Under the pieces are notes generated by a model. It made no database searches. It worked only from the letters and a program-made list of their open reading frames with translations, and had not been told where the DNA came from. A stretch of DNA of 64,000 bases from Holophagales bacterium (GTDB taxonomy: Bacteria > Acidobacteriota > Thermoanaerobaculia > UBA5066), in contig JADKBZ010000001.1 in assembly GCA_016714815.1 (NCBI GenBank), positions 722,227 through 786,226 on the forward strand, given 5' to 3'. Below, piece after piece: positions 42,333 to 51,542 of this stretch. Both the position numbers and the translations under genes were made by a program. How positions within the stretch are numbered: the stretch's first letter is position 1; every line of letters begins with the position of its first letter.

Positions 42333-43265
42333 ATGCGTACGACGAGAACTGCCCTGACCCTCCTCGCGATCCTCTCGCTGGCGCGAGGGGCCGCCCTCGC
42401 GAAGGAGCCAACGGCCGCCTCGAACTCCCGCGAGTCGATGCTCGTCACGGTCGCGTGGCTCGCACAGCACCTGTCGGACCCCGGACTCGTCCTTCTTCAC
42501 GTTGGCGACAAGGTCGAGTACGAGGCCTGGCACATCCCCGGTGCGCGGTACGTCGCCGTGTCCGACATCTCGGTCTCCGACAGGACCGGTGGCGGGCTCA
42601 CCCTCGAGATGCCCTCCGCGGAAGAGCTGAGGCAGCGCCTCGCCGCACTCGGGATCTCCGACGGCTCGCGGATCGTCGTGTACCCGGGAAAGGACTGGCT
42701 CTCCCCGGCGACGCGCGTGATGTTCACGCTCGACTACGCCGGACTGGGCGCGAGGGCCGCGCTGCTGGACGGGGGAATGGATGCGTGGGTGGCGGAGGGG
42801 CACCCGGTGACGGCTTCCGTTCCGGCTCCCGGGGCCGGCACGCTCTCGCCGCTGAAGACGCGGCCCATCGTCGTCGATGCCGGGCGAGTGCGCGAGGCCC
42901 TCGGTCGGCCCGGCTTCGCGGTGGTCGACGGGCGCTCGGTCTCGTACTACGACGGGATCGACACCGGAGGCGCGCGGGAGAAGCGACACTGCACGGGTCA
43001 CATCGCGGGGGCGGGAAACGCCCCGTTCAGTGCGGTGTTCGACGACGACCAGAAGCTCCGGTCCCCGGAGGAGCTCGCCGCGCTCCTGGCGAAGGCGGGA
43101 GTGAAGGAGGGAGACACCGTGATCGCCTACTGCCACATCGGGCAGCAGGCCACGGCGGTCCTCTTTGCCGCGCGGACCCTCGGCCATCCGGTGATGCTCT
43201 ACGACGGCTCCTTCGAAGACTGGTCGCGTCGCGCCGGCTTTCCGGTCGAGAGCCCGTCGAGGTAG
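42333..43265 (+). CDS. Exported two-domain rhodanese (thiosulfate/3-mercaptopyruvate sulfurtransferase)
   Basis: 310 residues with signal peptide (LTLLAILSLARGAALAKE). Two rhodanese domains: the first (about 35-165) ends its active loop as VVYPGKDW and lacks the catalytic Cys; the second has Cys267 in IAYCHIGQQATAV, so one active site remains, as usual in this family. Secretion suggests periplasmic sulfur transfer or thiosulfate/cyanide handling. GAGGTG lies 5 nt before the ATG. The same frame is open upstream, but that part is antisense-like and not coding. Confidence 0.9.
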   Translation: MRTTRTALTLLAILSLARGAALAKEPTAASNSRESMLVTVAWLAQHLSDPGLVLLHVGDKVEYEAWHIPGARYVAVSDISVSDRTGGGLTLEMPSAEELRQRLAALGISDGSRIVVYPGKDWLSPATRVMFTLDYAGLGARAALLDGGMDAWVAEGHPVTASVPAPGAGTLSPLKTRPIVVDAGRVREALGRPGFAVVDGRSVSYYDGIDTGGAREKRHCTGHIAGAGNAPFSAVFDDDQKLRSPEELAALLAKAGVKEGDTVIAYCHIGQQATAVLFAARTLGHPVMLYDGSFEDWSRRAGFPVESPSR

Positions 43266-43457
43266 AGGGACTCGGGAGGCCGTCCCTCCGTTCGGCGAGC
43301 GCCGGTGCGCGAGCGGGGGGCCACGGGGCTGAAGGCGGACCGGTGGAACGCCGTTAGGGCGAAGGTCGATAGGAAGACTCAGGGTGAACGGAGGGTATTC
43401 GACCGCATCTGCTTCACCTTCGCCACCATGCTCGGCGGGGCGCCGAGCGGCCGCCCG

Positions 43458-44075
43458 TCAGCCCGCCTCGACGAGTTTCTTCATCCGGTCCAGCGCCTCG
43501 CCCCATGCCGCGCGCAGCCCGTCGGCCTCCTCGCGGGTCTGGAGACGGTCATGCGTCACCATTACCGTAGTTTTGCCCGGTGCCGGCTGGAACTTGATCT
43601 CCACCGGTGTCCCGGGAGCACTCGCGTCCTTCCAGATCAGCCGGATCGTCTTCCCGGGCGTCACGCCCCTCACGTCAGCGGCGTTCCCGTCGCCGTTCGA
43701 AAGGGATCCGCCCGGTTTCAGATCGAGGACGTTCTTCGGACCGAGCCAGGCGTCGAGGGCTTCTCCGGTCGCCCACGACTCGAAGCACTTCTCGGGCGCC
43801 GCCTTCACCGACTTCGTCGCGCAGATCGTGTAGCCCTTCCCCCTGCCGTCCTTCTCGACGACCCCCTTGTGCCGCTCGTACTCGACCTGGAGCGTCGCGG
43901 ACCACCAGGCGTCGACCTTCAGCTCGCCGAGGAGGTAGCCGCCGATCTCGCGCCGGCCCTTGGCCGGGCCGCCGAAAGAGTCGAGGACCTTCCACCACTC
44001 GACGAAGCCCCTCCCGGTATCCCTCTTCACGTTCTCGTCCGACACGACCTTCTCGGATCGCAGCGTTACCTTCAT
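43458..44075 (-). CDS. Fused DUF4287-like/SRPBCC protein
   Basis: 205 residues. Residues about 15-75 (NVKRDTGRGFVEWWKVLDSFGGPAKGRREIGGYLLGELKVDAWWSATLQVEYE) resemble a DUF4287-type segment; the rest is an AHSA1-like SRPBCC domain (SVKAAPEKCFESWATGEALDAWLGPKN ... LRAAWGEALDRMKKLVEAG). Such fusions occur next to ribonucleotide- and stress-related genes, with no known activity. AGGAGG lies 7 nt before the ATG. Convergent with the rhodanese gene. Confidence 0.82.
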   Translation of the reverse strand: MKVTLRSEKVVSDENVKRDTGRGFVEWWKVLDSFGGPAKGRREIGGYLLGELKVDAWWSATLQVEYERHKGVVEKDGRGKGYTICATKSVKAAPEKCFESWATGEALDAWLGPKNVLDLKPGGSLSNGDGNAADVRGVTPGKTIRLIWKDASAPGTPVEIKFQPAPGKTTVMVTHDRLQTREEADGLRAAWGEALDRMKKLVEAG

Positions 44076-44667
44076 CGCGGAACCTCCTCGCAGAGTCTGC
44101 TCTAAGGGTCTGGGCCGAAATGTAGAGTCTCTCTGACCCGGGAAGTCGGGCAGGCGGCTCCCGCGGTCCGAGAACTCCCGCACGGGGATCATTCTGAATC
44201 ACAGGTCCTTGCCTATCGAGGAGATCCGCCTGGCGCCGTCCCGCTCGGGAGACCGTCGAGGGCTGGTTCGCCGGCCGGTTGATTCCACCAACCCCCACCG
44301 ACCGGAAGCCCTCACCTCAGGTCGTTCCTGGCGAATCGACGCGACCCCTTCAAGCCGGTGCCTCGAGCCGCATCCGGCCCCGGTCGATCCGCAGGAACAC
44401 GGAGCGGCGCGCGACGCGGGCCGGCAGGAGGGAACGACCCCCGGAGTGCGAGGTGGAGCCTGTCTCGGGCGTCATCGGCGTTCGGCCCCAGGAGGGGCTC
44501 CTCACCGTGCAGACGGTGCGGAAGGAGCAGGGGCTACCGCCGCTCGGCGCGGCGAGGTCGCTCCGCGGACCTCGCGCGGCCCGCTGGAACGAGACCGGGC
44601 CGGCCGCCGCCGGTGAAGGCGCTCGCGGTGCGCGATCGGGGCGGCAGGCCGCGTCCTCCGATGCGAG
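44076..44667. other. 592-bp stretch without a convincing gene
   Basis: Reading frames here are GC-driven and give low-complexity Arg/Gly/Pro-rich products with no recognisable family. I see no tRNA, riboswitch or strong hairpin. It may be a decayed gene or a control region between the SRPBCC gene and the end of the DUF58 operon. Confidence 0.5.
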
Positions 44668-45972
44668 TCAGAGCCGGCGCTGGCGCTTGATCTCGAGGTA
44701 GCGGTTCACGAGCGCGAGAGGAAGCTCCTTCGGCGTCACGTCGACGGCGATCGTGCCGGGCTCGCGAATCGAGTCGAACGCCCTGCGCCGGGCAGCGAGG
44801 TAGCGGTGCGCCGACGCCACGCGCAGGGCCTCGTCGAGCGTTTCCGGATGCCGGTCGAGCGCCTCGTCGAGCGCGGTCTCGCGGAGACTCGCCAGGAGGA
44901 CGAGGTGCCGCGTGCGGAGGAGGCGCAGCGCTTCCTTCAGCTCCGAGGAGTCCTCGTCGCGCACGTTGGACACCAGGACCACGAGCGCCCGCCGCTGCTG
45001 GCGCTTCATCAGGCTGGTGGCGGCCTCGAGGTAGTCCGACGGGAGCGTCGTGGTCTCGAGGTCGTAGACCCGGCCCAGGATCGCCTCGAGCCCCGACGCG
45101 CCCTTCACCGGCGGGAGCCAGCGGTCCGGGCCGCTGAACGTCTGGAGCCCGACCGAGTCGCCCTGGCGCAGCGCCACGTAGGAGAGCAGCAGCACCGAGT
45201 TGAGGACGTGGTCGAAGTGCGAGAGGGTGCCGTCCCGCGCGTGGAGGCGCCGTCCGCAGTCCACGAGGCAGATCACGCGCTGGTCCCTCTCGTCCTGGTA
45301 CTCGCGCGAGGTGAGCTGGTTCCTGCGCGACGTGGCCTTCCAGTCGATGCGGCGAAGAGAGTCGCCGTCGCGGTACTCGCGGAGCTCGCGGAAGTCGGTT
45401 CCCTCCCCACGCTGCTGGCCCTGCCGGACGCCGATGCGCCCGAGACGATCCTCCACGGCGAAGAGAGCGAAGCGCACCACCGCGCGCACGTTGGGCACGA
45501 CCCGCACCTCTTCGCGCGCCCCGACCCTCACGCGCCGCTGCCACAGGTGGAGCGGGCCGTCGAGCAGGACGTCGGCCATCTCGAACGCGAGGTCTCCGCG
45601 GCGTCCCGGGGTCAGCTGATACGTCACGTCGGCGAAGCTCCGGGCCGGAACCCTCACGGTCACCGGCAGGCCCGAGACGGCGCCCCCCTCCGGCGGATGA
45701 TCGGTCACGACGAGGTCGAGCGTGCCCGTGCCGGGGTTCGTGACGCGCAGGTGGACCTGGGTGACGTCCCCCAGGGGCAGCGTCCGCGGAACCCGTCGCG
45801 ACACGGAGGGGACCGGCGTCGCCGCGAGCCGCTGTCGCGAGGTGAGGAGCCCCAGGGCGACGCCCAGCGACGCGACCGCCCAGACCCCGAGGAGCGGCGG
45901 CACGAGCGCCGCCGCAGCTGCCAGGAGGACGAGCAGCGAGAGCAGCCGGAGCAGACCCGGGCCGGGTCTCAC
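44668..45972 (-). CDS. DUF58 protein of the MoxR operon
   Basis: 434 residues: two N-terminal transmembrane helices (about 8-50), a beta domain, and the DUF58 core with FRELREYRDGDSLRRIDWKATSRRNQLTSREYQDERDQRVICLVDCG, which marks the start of a von Willebrand A-like fold; the metal site is only partly kept. Such proteins pair with MoxR AAA+ ATPases in maturation or assembly of partner complexes. Last gene of the six-gene operon; its GTG overlaps the MoxR stop (GTGA). Confidence 0.9.
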   Translation of the reverse strand: MRPGPGLLRLLSLLVLLAAAAALVPPLLGVWAVASLGVALGLLTSRQRLAATPVPSVSRRVPRTLPLGDVTQVHLRVTNPGTGTLDLVVTDHPPEGGAVSGLPVTVRVPARSFADVTYQLTPGRRGDLAFEMADVLLDGPLHLWQRRVRVGAREEVRVVPNVRAVVRFALFAVEDRLGRIGVRQGQQRGEGTDFRELREYRDGDSLRRIDWKATSRRNQLTSREYQDERDQRVICLVDCGRRLHARDGTLSHFDHVLNSVLLLSYVALRQGDSVGLQTFSGPDRWLPPVKGASGLEAILGRVYDLETTTLPSDYLEAATSLMKRQQRRALVVLVSNVRDEDSSELKEALRLLRTRHLVLLASLRETALDEALDRHPETLDEALRVASAHRYLAARRRAFDSIREPGTIAVDVTPKELPLALVNRYLEIKRQRRL

Positions 45973-46973
45973 AGGCGGGGAGCCTCGACCTTCTCGAGCA
46001 GCGCGGGCACGATCTTGTCTGCCCGCTGCCCCTCGATCTCGAGCTCGGGGCTCACGATGACCCTGTGGATCAGGACCGGCAGGGCGACGCGCCGGACGTC
46101 GTCGGGCACGACGAAGTCGCGACCCCTGAGGAGCGCCATCGCCCGGGCGGCCCGAACGAGCGCGATCGCGCCGCGCGGGCCGGCGCCGTTGCGGAGCCCG
46201 GGAAAGGAGCGGGTCGCGCGGACGATGCGCACGGCGTAGTCCGTGATGCGATCGTCCACGAGGACGGCGGCCGCCGCGCTCTGGAGCCACGAGACGAGCT
46301 CGGTGCTCGCCACCTGCCTCACCGCCGAGACGTCGAGCGCCTGCCCCACGCGACCCGCGGTCACGGCCTTCACCAGCGCGACCTCCTCCGCCGCGGCCGG
46401 ATAGCCGATGTGGACCTTCAGCAGGAAGCGGTCGAGCTGCGCCTCGGGCAGCGGATACGTCCCCTCCATCTCGATGGGGTTCTGCGTCGCGACCACGAGA
46501 AACGGCTGCGGGACCGGAAACGACTGCCCCTCGATCGTGATCTGGTTCTCCTGCATCACCTCGAGGAGCGCCGCCTGCGTCTTGGCCGGTGCGCGGTTGA
46601 CCTCGTCGGCCAGGACGAGGTGCGCGAACGCCGGGCCGCGCCGGATGCGGAAGCCCTGGGACTTCTGGTCGAATACGGCATGGCCCGTCACGTCGGTGGG
46701 CATGAGGTCGGGCGTGAACTGGATGCGCGCGAAGGAGCCCCCGAACGCACGGGACAGGGCGAGGACGAGGAGCGTCTTGCCGAGGCCGGGCACCCCTTCG
46801 ATGAGGATGTGCCCGCCGGCGAGGAGCGCCGTGAGCGTCTCTTCCACCACGACGTCCTGGCCGACGACCGCCCGTCCGATCTCCTCGCGGAGCCGGGCGA
46901 CGGTCTCGAAGGCGCGGGTGAAGCGGGAAGCCGCCTCGGCGGAGGCAGGGGCCGGCTGGGTCTCTTCTGTCAA
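45969..46973 (-). CDS. MoxR-family AAA+ ATPase
   Basis: 334-residue cytoplasmic ATPase: Walker A GVPGLGKT, Walker B HLVLADEVNRAPAKTQAALLEVMQE, sensor-1 VVATQNPIEMEGTYPLPEAQLDRF, and arginine-finger region near residue 180. MoxR proteins act as chaperones that insert cofactors or activate VWA-domain partners; the partner here is likely the DUF58 protein. A TTG start at 46973 overlaps the DUF4350 stop (TTGA) and has AGGAGG 5 nt upstream. Confidence 0.93.
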   Translation of the reverse strand: MTEETQPAPASAEAASRFTRAFETVARLREEIGRAVVGQDVVVEETLTALLAGGHILIEGVPGLGKTLLVLALSRAFGGSFARIQFTPDLMPTDVTGHAVFDQKSQGFRIRRGPAFAHLVLADEVNRAPAKTQAALLEVMQENQITIEGQSFPVPQPFLVVATQNPIEMEGTYPLPEAQLDRFLLKVHIGYPAAAEEVALVKAVTAGRVGQALDVSAVRQVASTELVSWLQSAAAAVLVDDRITDYAVRIVRATRSFPGLRNGAGPRGAIALVRAARAMALLRGRDFVVPDDVRRVALPVLIHRVIVSPELEIEGQRADKIVPALLEKVEAPRL

Positions 46974-48184
46974 AGGCTCCTCCTGAGCGTCTCGAGAGTC
47001 TGGATCGTCTGGACGAGGTCTTCCGCCAGGCCTGGGTCTTCCCCGTCGAGCGCTCGCTCGATGCGAGAGCCGGGGAGGCGAGAGAGCGCCGCGAGGCGGG
47101 TCACGCGTTCCCGCTGGGAACGCTGGAGCAGCTCTGGCTCCCGCGCGAGGATGCGGGCCGCCACGGAAGCCCGGGGTCCTTCCAGGAGAGCGCCCCATTC
47201 GCCGCGCCGGTAGAGGTAGGCCCCCGCGGCGTCGACGTGCTCGAGCAGGCTTCGCCGCTCGGCCGGCCGCTCCGCGAGCATCGGGCCGAACCGCGCGCCG
47301 AGCCGGAAGAGGAGCGCGGCGAGCGCCACGGCGAAGGTCGAGAGGAAGGCCCAGCCGTATCGCCAGAGGAGCTCGAGGAGCGAGGGCGTCCTGTCGCGAA
47401 GCGCGATCACCGCGTATTCGGGCCAGGTCCCGTCCTCCTCGTCCTGGCCCTCGTCCCCGGGGCCGATCGCCAGGTGCCAGGCGAGGCGGGCGTGAGACGC
47501 CTCGTCGAGGAGGTCGTTCCAGAGGATCTCCGGCTCCGTGAGGAGAGTGACGCGGCCCGAACCGTAGCGGAGGGAGAGAACGACGGCGTGGTCCCGGTCG
47601 GGTGCGGCCACGTCGGCCGCCGTCCGGCCGGCGGCGAGGCGCAGGGGGCTCTCCAGCTGGAGCGAGAGAGCGTCGCCGTAGGCCTCGAGCTTCGTCCGCG
47701 CCGTGGACCTCGGCCGCTCGTCCTTCCGGATGCCCGGGAGGGCCTCCTTCGAGCCGTCCCGGCTCTCCTTCTCCCCGACGGGCCGGTTTCGCACCGAGAC
47801 GCCGAGGATCTCGAGAAGGACGTCCCGCTCCTGGCGCGAAGGTCCCGCGACGAGGTGTCCCCCTCTCCGGACCCATTCGAGGATCTCGCTCGCCCGGTCC
47901 GGGCCCCAGGCCTCGCGGTCCACGAAGAGGAAGAGGACGCCGGCCTGGTCCTTCGGAAGCTCGAGGGCGCCGGGCAGCGTGGTGGCGGGAATGCCGGATG
48001 CCGTCAGGAACCTCTCCAGGGCGAGCGCGCGGTTCACCCGGGCACGGCCCTGAAAGCCGACGTCGATCTCCTCGGTCACGCGCTCGTGGGTCGCGAGGAA
48101 CCAGGCGGCGAGGGAGCCCGCGAGGATCACACCGGCGGCGACGAGGGGGCCGACGGAGCCGCGGCGGGCGCGAGGGGCCGTCAC
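46970..48184 (-). CDS. DUF4350 membrane protein
   Basis: 404 residues: one N-terminal transmembrane helix (GPLVAAGVILAGSLAAWFLA), a large extracytoplasmic domain (about 35-270; VNRALALERFLTASGIPATTL and RRGGHLVAGPSRQERDVLLEIL resemble a glutamine-amidotransferase-like fold), a second helix near 285-310, and a helical cytoplasmic tail. DUF4350 proteins occur almost only in MoxR/DUF58 operons and have no known activity. The GTG overlaps the DUF4129 stop. Confidence 0.82.
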   Translation of the reverse strand: MTAPRARRGSVGPLVAAGVILAGSLAAWFLATHERVTEEIDVGFQGRARVNRALALERFLTASGIPATTLPGALELPKDQAGVLFLFVDREAWGPDRASEILEWVRRGGHLVAGPSRQERDVLLEILGVSVRNRPVGEKESRDGSKEALPGIRKDERPRSTARTKLEAYGDALSLQLESPLRLAAGRTAADVAAPDRDHAVVLSLRYGSGRVTLLTEPEILWNDLLDEASHARLAWHLAIGPGDEGQDEEDGTWPEYAVIALRDRTPSLLELLWRYGWAFLSTFAVALAALLFRLGARFGPMLAERPAERRSLLEHVDAAGAYLYRRGEWGALLEGPRASVAARILAREPELLQRSQRERVTRLAALSRLPGSRIERALDGEDPGLAEDLVQTIQTLETLRRSL

Positions 48185-49656
48185 GGCGGCACCTGGGGGC
48201 CCGCGGGAAAGGCGCGGGCGAACCCGGCGCAAAGGCCGAGGCCCACCGCCTCGTCGACGCGGCGATGGGCGTACGCGAGGGTCTGCCAGGCGGCGACGAG
48301 GTCGGCGAGGTAGGCGGTTCGGAGCGCGCCCGGCGCGGCCCTCCGGAGAGCGGAGAGGCACTCGCCCTCGGTGCTCGACGGCGAAATCGGCAGGCCGCTC
48401 TCGGCGAGCCGGGCGATCGACGCCCGGTAGAGGAGGCCGAGCGCCTCCTCGCGGCGTCCCTCCGTCCAGAGAGAGCGTGCGCGCACGGGGACCTCCCGCG
48501 GCAGAGGCTCGGCCTCGCCGAGCGTGGAGACGCGCGGGGGCGGGCTGGCGGCGCGAGCCTCCTCGGGACCCGCGCCCCGTTCCCTCCGCGTGTCCCTGAC
48601 GAGGCGCAGGGCGAGCGCGACGAAGAGCGCGAGGAGCGTCAGCGCGAGCACGGGACGGGCGGCTGAAGCGAGCGGGGACAAGTGGAGATCGTCGAAAAGC
48701 CTCGGAGACGGCCTCTCTTCTCCGGCCTTCTTCGACTTCCAGTGAGTGACCGTCCTCTTCGTCTGGAGCTCCTTCGCCTCGTAGACCTGCCGGATCGTCA
48801 TCTCGGGCGTGCCGGGCGCCGGCGCCCCCGACGGCGCCGTCTCCGCCCGAAGCCCCGAGGGGAGGAGGAAAGCCGCGAGGAGGCCGGCGAGGCCCGCGCG
48901 CGAGAGACGCTCGGTGAGCCGCCCGAAGCCGATGGCGATGTCCCAGCCCTCGAGCGACGTGCGGCGGTTGAGGTAGAGGGCGAAGCCGCCGGACACGTAG
49001 AACGGCTCGATCAGCGCGTGCGCCAGGTACGTCGCCGCCAGGAGGCCGAACAGGTCGGCGTTCGAAAGGTCGAGGCCCCCGAGCAGCTCGGCGACCTGCT
49101 CTTCGCCCGAGGAGAAGGGCTGCCGCTCCGGGAAGAGGAACTCCACCGCCGTCGCGGCGCCCAGGACGAGGACCATCTCCAGGAGGCTCGAGCCGGCGGT
49201 GAGGAGCGTCGCGGTGCCGCGGTCCTCGCGCTGGAGCAGCGACGAGCGCCGCCAGCGTTGCGACCCGCGCAGGCCCTCCAGCTCCCAGACGGGCAGGAGG
49301 AACGAGCGCACGGGGCTCAGCCGGAAGAGGACCAGGGCCGAAACGAGGTGCCCTCGCAGGAGCCCCGGAAGCGCCTTCAGGACCTCCCGGAGCGAAGGCG
49401 GCGCTCCGAAGAGCGCCCTCGAGAGGACGAAGAGGGGCACGCGGTCGAAGAGCGGCCGGAGCCACCAGAGGAGGGCGAACGCCCAGCCCGGGTGCGCGTG
49501 GAGCGGGAGGATCACGAGCAGCCAGCCGGCGGTGAGCACCGCGAGCCACGGCGGGAAGAGCTGCCTGGCGAAGCGCCGTGTGAGGCCGAAGCCGTGGTCC
49601 ACCGCCTCCCACGGCGCGCGGGGCCGCACCTCGGCGGCGATTCGGCTAAGCAGCAC
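48181..49656 (-). CDS. DUF4129 membrane protein
   Basis: 491 residues with several transmembrane helices in the first 290 residues, a long polar loop, a helix near 330-350 (RPVLALTLLALFVALALRLV) and a C-terminal DUF4129 domain (ARSLWTEGRREEALGLLYRASIARLAESGLPISPSSTEGECL ... DLVAAWQTLAYAHRRV). DUF4129 is a helical domain found in transglutaminase and MoxR operons. It starts GTG and overlaps the SpoIIM-like gene by 11 bp. Confidence 0.85.
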   Translation of the reverse strand: MLLSRIAAEVRPRAPWEAVDHGFGLTRRFARQLFPPWLAVLTAGWLLVILPLHAHPGWAFALLWWLRPLFDRVPLFVLSRALFGAPPSLREVLKALPGLLRGHLVSALVLFRLSPVRSFLLPVWELEGLRGSQRWRRSSLLQREDRGTATLLTAGSSLLEMVLVLGAATAVEFLFPERQPFSSGEEQVAELLGGLDLSNADLFGLLAATYLAHALIEPFYVSGGFALYLNRRTSLEGWDIAIGFGRLTERLSRAGLAGLLAAFLLPSGLRAETAPSGAPAPGTPEMTIRQVYEAKELQTKRTVTHWKSKKAGEERPSPRLFDDLHLSPLASAARPVLALTLLALFVALALRLVRDTRRERGAGPEEARAASPPPRVSTLGEAEPLPREVPVRARSLWTEGRREEALGLLYRASIARLAESGLPISPSSTEGECLSALRRAAPGALRTAYLADLVAAWQTLAYAHRRVDEAVGLGLCAGFARAFPAGPQVPP

Positions 49657-50683
49657 GAACTCGGGCTCGGTCCGGTCGGGCCTGGTCGCCTCGGCGCCCC
49701 GAAAGGCTCAGGTGAAGGAGGACGACGATCCAGAGAGCCGCTCCCACCGCGAGCTTCACGCTTTGCGGGACGACGGCGGAGGACGACCAGAACGCCTCGA
49801 GGAGGGCTGCGATCACGAGGTAGACGGCCGCTCCTCCGACGATCGGGAGAGCCTGCCGGCCCTCCTGACGGAGTGCGGTGGCCCGGGTGCGGTTCCCGGG
49901 CCCGAGAATCGAGAAGCCGAGCCGGAGGCCCGCCGCGCCCGAGAGCGCGATCGCCGTCAGCTCGAAGGCGCCGTGCGAGATGACGAACGAGTAGAAGCTC
50001 GTCTCGTAGCCGAGGCGGCCGATCTCCGCGGCGAACGCTCCCATGAAGAAGCCGTTGTAGACGAGGAAGAAGATCGCTCCGACGCCGAAGAAGAGGCCGC
50101 TGGCGAACGTCCGGAACGCGATGCCCACGTTGTTGTAGACGTAGAACCCGAACATCGCGAGGTCGGTGGAGCCGGGGCGGGCCTGGCGCCCCGAAGGCCC
50201 GTACATCTCGCCGATCTGCGCGGCGACTCGAGGCGGGACGACGGTCGTCACGAGGTCGTGCGACACGGTGCACGCGAGGAGCATCCCCACGGCGGGCAGC
50301 ACGAAGAGGAGCGTCGCCACGAGCACCAGTGCGCGCTCCTGACGCACCCTGCGGGGGAACGTCACGAGGAGCAGGCGGGCGAGGTCGCGCGGGTGGAGCG
50401 CGCGGCTCTGATAGAGCACCTCGTGGGCCTCGAGCGCCAGGCCGTTCAGGCGGCTCTCGAGGTCGGTCCCGTAGTGGCGGTTGCGCACGAGCGCGAGCTG
50501 GTGGCAGACGCGGCGATAGAGCTCGGGGAGCTCGGCCTCGTCGTGGGGCTCCAGGCGGGCGGAGTGGCGTATCCCCGCGGAGGCCCGCTCCTTCTCCCTG
50601 CGGCGCGTCGAAGGAGCGTGCAGGATTCTCTCGAGGCGGCTCCATTCGTCGGAGTAGCGGGCCTCGAAGACCTCGCGGCTCAA
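49646..50683 (-). CDS. SpoIIM/DUF95 integral membrane protein
   Basis: 345 residues. The first 130 are helical and soluble (RYSDEWSRLERIL, RVCHQLALVRNRHYGTDLESRLNGLA), then five or more transmembrane helices with the DUF95/SpoIIM motif NNVGIAFRTFASGLFFGVGAIFFLVYNGFFMGAF and SHGAFELTAIALSGAAGLRLG. The sporulation name is historical; homologues are widespread in non-sporulators beside RDD and MoxR genes. TTG start at 50683 overlapping the RDD stop (TTGA). Confidence 0.9.
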   Translation of the reverse strand: MSREVFEARYSDEWSRLERILHAPSTRRREKERASAGIRHSARLEPHDEAELPELYRRVCHQLALVRNRHYGTDLESRLNGLALEAHEVLYQSRALHPRDLARLLLVTFPRRVRQERALVLVATLLFVLPAVGMLLACTVSHDLVTTVVPPRVAAQIGEMYGPSGRQARPGSTDLAMFGFYVYNNVGIAFRTFASGLFFGVGAIFFLVYNGFFMGAFAAEIGRLGYETSFYSFVISHGAFELTAIALSGAAGLRLGFSILGPGNRTRATALRQEGRQALPIVGGAAVYLVIAALLEAFWSSSAVVPQSVKLAVGAALWIVVLLHLSLSGRRGDQARPDRARVRAA

Positions 50684-51438
50684 CGCTCCCCCTCCCCGGC
50701 CTTCCGGCGGCGTCCGACGAGCCAGCTCGCGTGCCCCAGGAGCCGGGTCACGCCCTCCTGCCCTGCGGCGCCGGTGAGGCCGCTCGCCAGGTCCGCGAGC
50801 TCGCGGGCACGCTCCGGCGGCCAGGTCGCGAGGCGTTCGGCGAAGCCCACGATGACCCGTTGCTCGTGCGCGTGCAGCGGGACGGGCGGGGCAACGGGAG
50901 GGACGTCGGGAACCCGAAGGCCGCGCGAAGCCCTGGGGCGCGGGCTGTCCGCGTGGACCACCACCGTACCGGCCACGAGGTCCCCGAGCCGCTGGAAGTC
51001 GTCCGTGAGGAGGATCGAAAGCACGCCGGCGGCATACCCGAACGGCAGGAAGTCGGCGAAGCGAAGGAGGTTGCGGAGCATCGAGGCCGTGAGGTTGACG
51101 GGCGTGCCGTCTCCGTTGACGACCTTGAGCCCCAGGAGGCTCTTGCCGGGGGTCACGCCCCTGCGGAAGACCTCGAAGAGCACGGGGTAGGCCCACTCGC
51201 CGAGAAACAGGACCAGCAGGAGAGGGCCCTGCCCGAGGTCATGGAGAAGCGAGAGGACGACAGCCGCAATGGAATATGCGAAGCCGCGAATCGCGCCGTC
51301 GACGAGCGCAGCGTAGAGCCGCGGTAGGGGACCGGCGACCCGAAGCGTGAGCGTGACGCCCTCGGGCGTCTCGACACGCCTCACCGCGTCGAACGGCAGG
51401 ACCTCGCTCTCGGTGAGGGGGGCTTTCCCGCGAAACAT
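50680..51438 (-). CDS. RDD-family membrane protein, first gene of MoxR operon
   Basis: 252 residues with three to four transmembrane helices and the RDD motifs: RLYAALVDGAIRGFAYS, GVTPGKSLLGLKVVNGDGTPVNLTASMLRNLLRFADFLP and DDFQRLGDLVAGTVVV. The C-terminal 80 residues are soluble and helical. RDD proteins may transport small molecules or ions; unknown here. No Shine-Dalgarno; CACAAT lies 13 nt before the ATG. Divergent from the GYF/DUF4234-like gene. Confidence 0.88.
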   Translation of the reverse strand: MFRGKAPLTESEVLPFDAVRRVETPEGVTLTLRVAGPLPRLYAALVDGAIRGFAYSIAAVVLSLLHDLGQGPLLLVLFLGEWAYPVLFEVFRRGVTPGKSLLGLKVVNGDGTPVNLTASMLRNLLRFADFLPFGYAAGVLSILLTDDFQRLGDLVAGTVVVHADSPRPRASRGLRVPDVPPVAPPVPLHAHEQRVIVGFAERLATWPPERARELADLASGLTGAAGQEGVTRLLGHASWLVGRRRKAGEGER

Positions 51439-51542
51439 GACGGCCGGCAGGATTGTGCTGCAACCCGTGAGGGAGAGACAGCGCCGCCTCGATTAAACTC
51501 CCGAGGTCCAACCCAGACGAACGAAAGAGGGTGTCCGAGACC

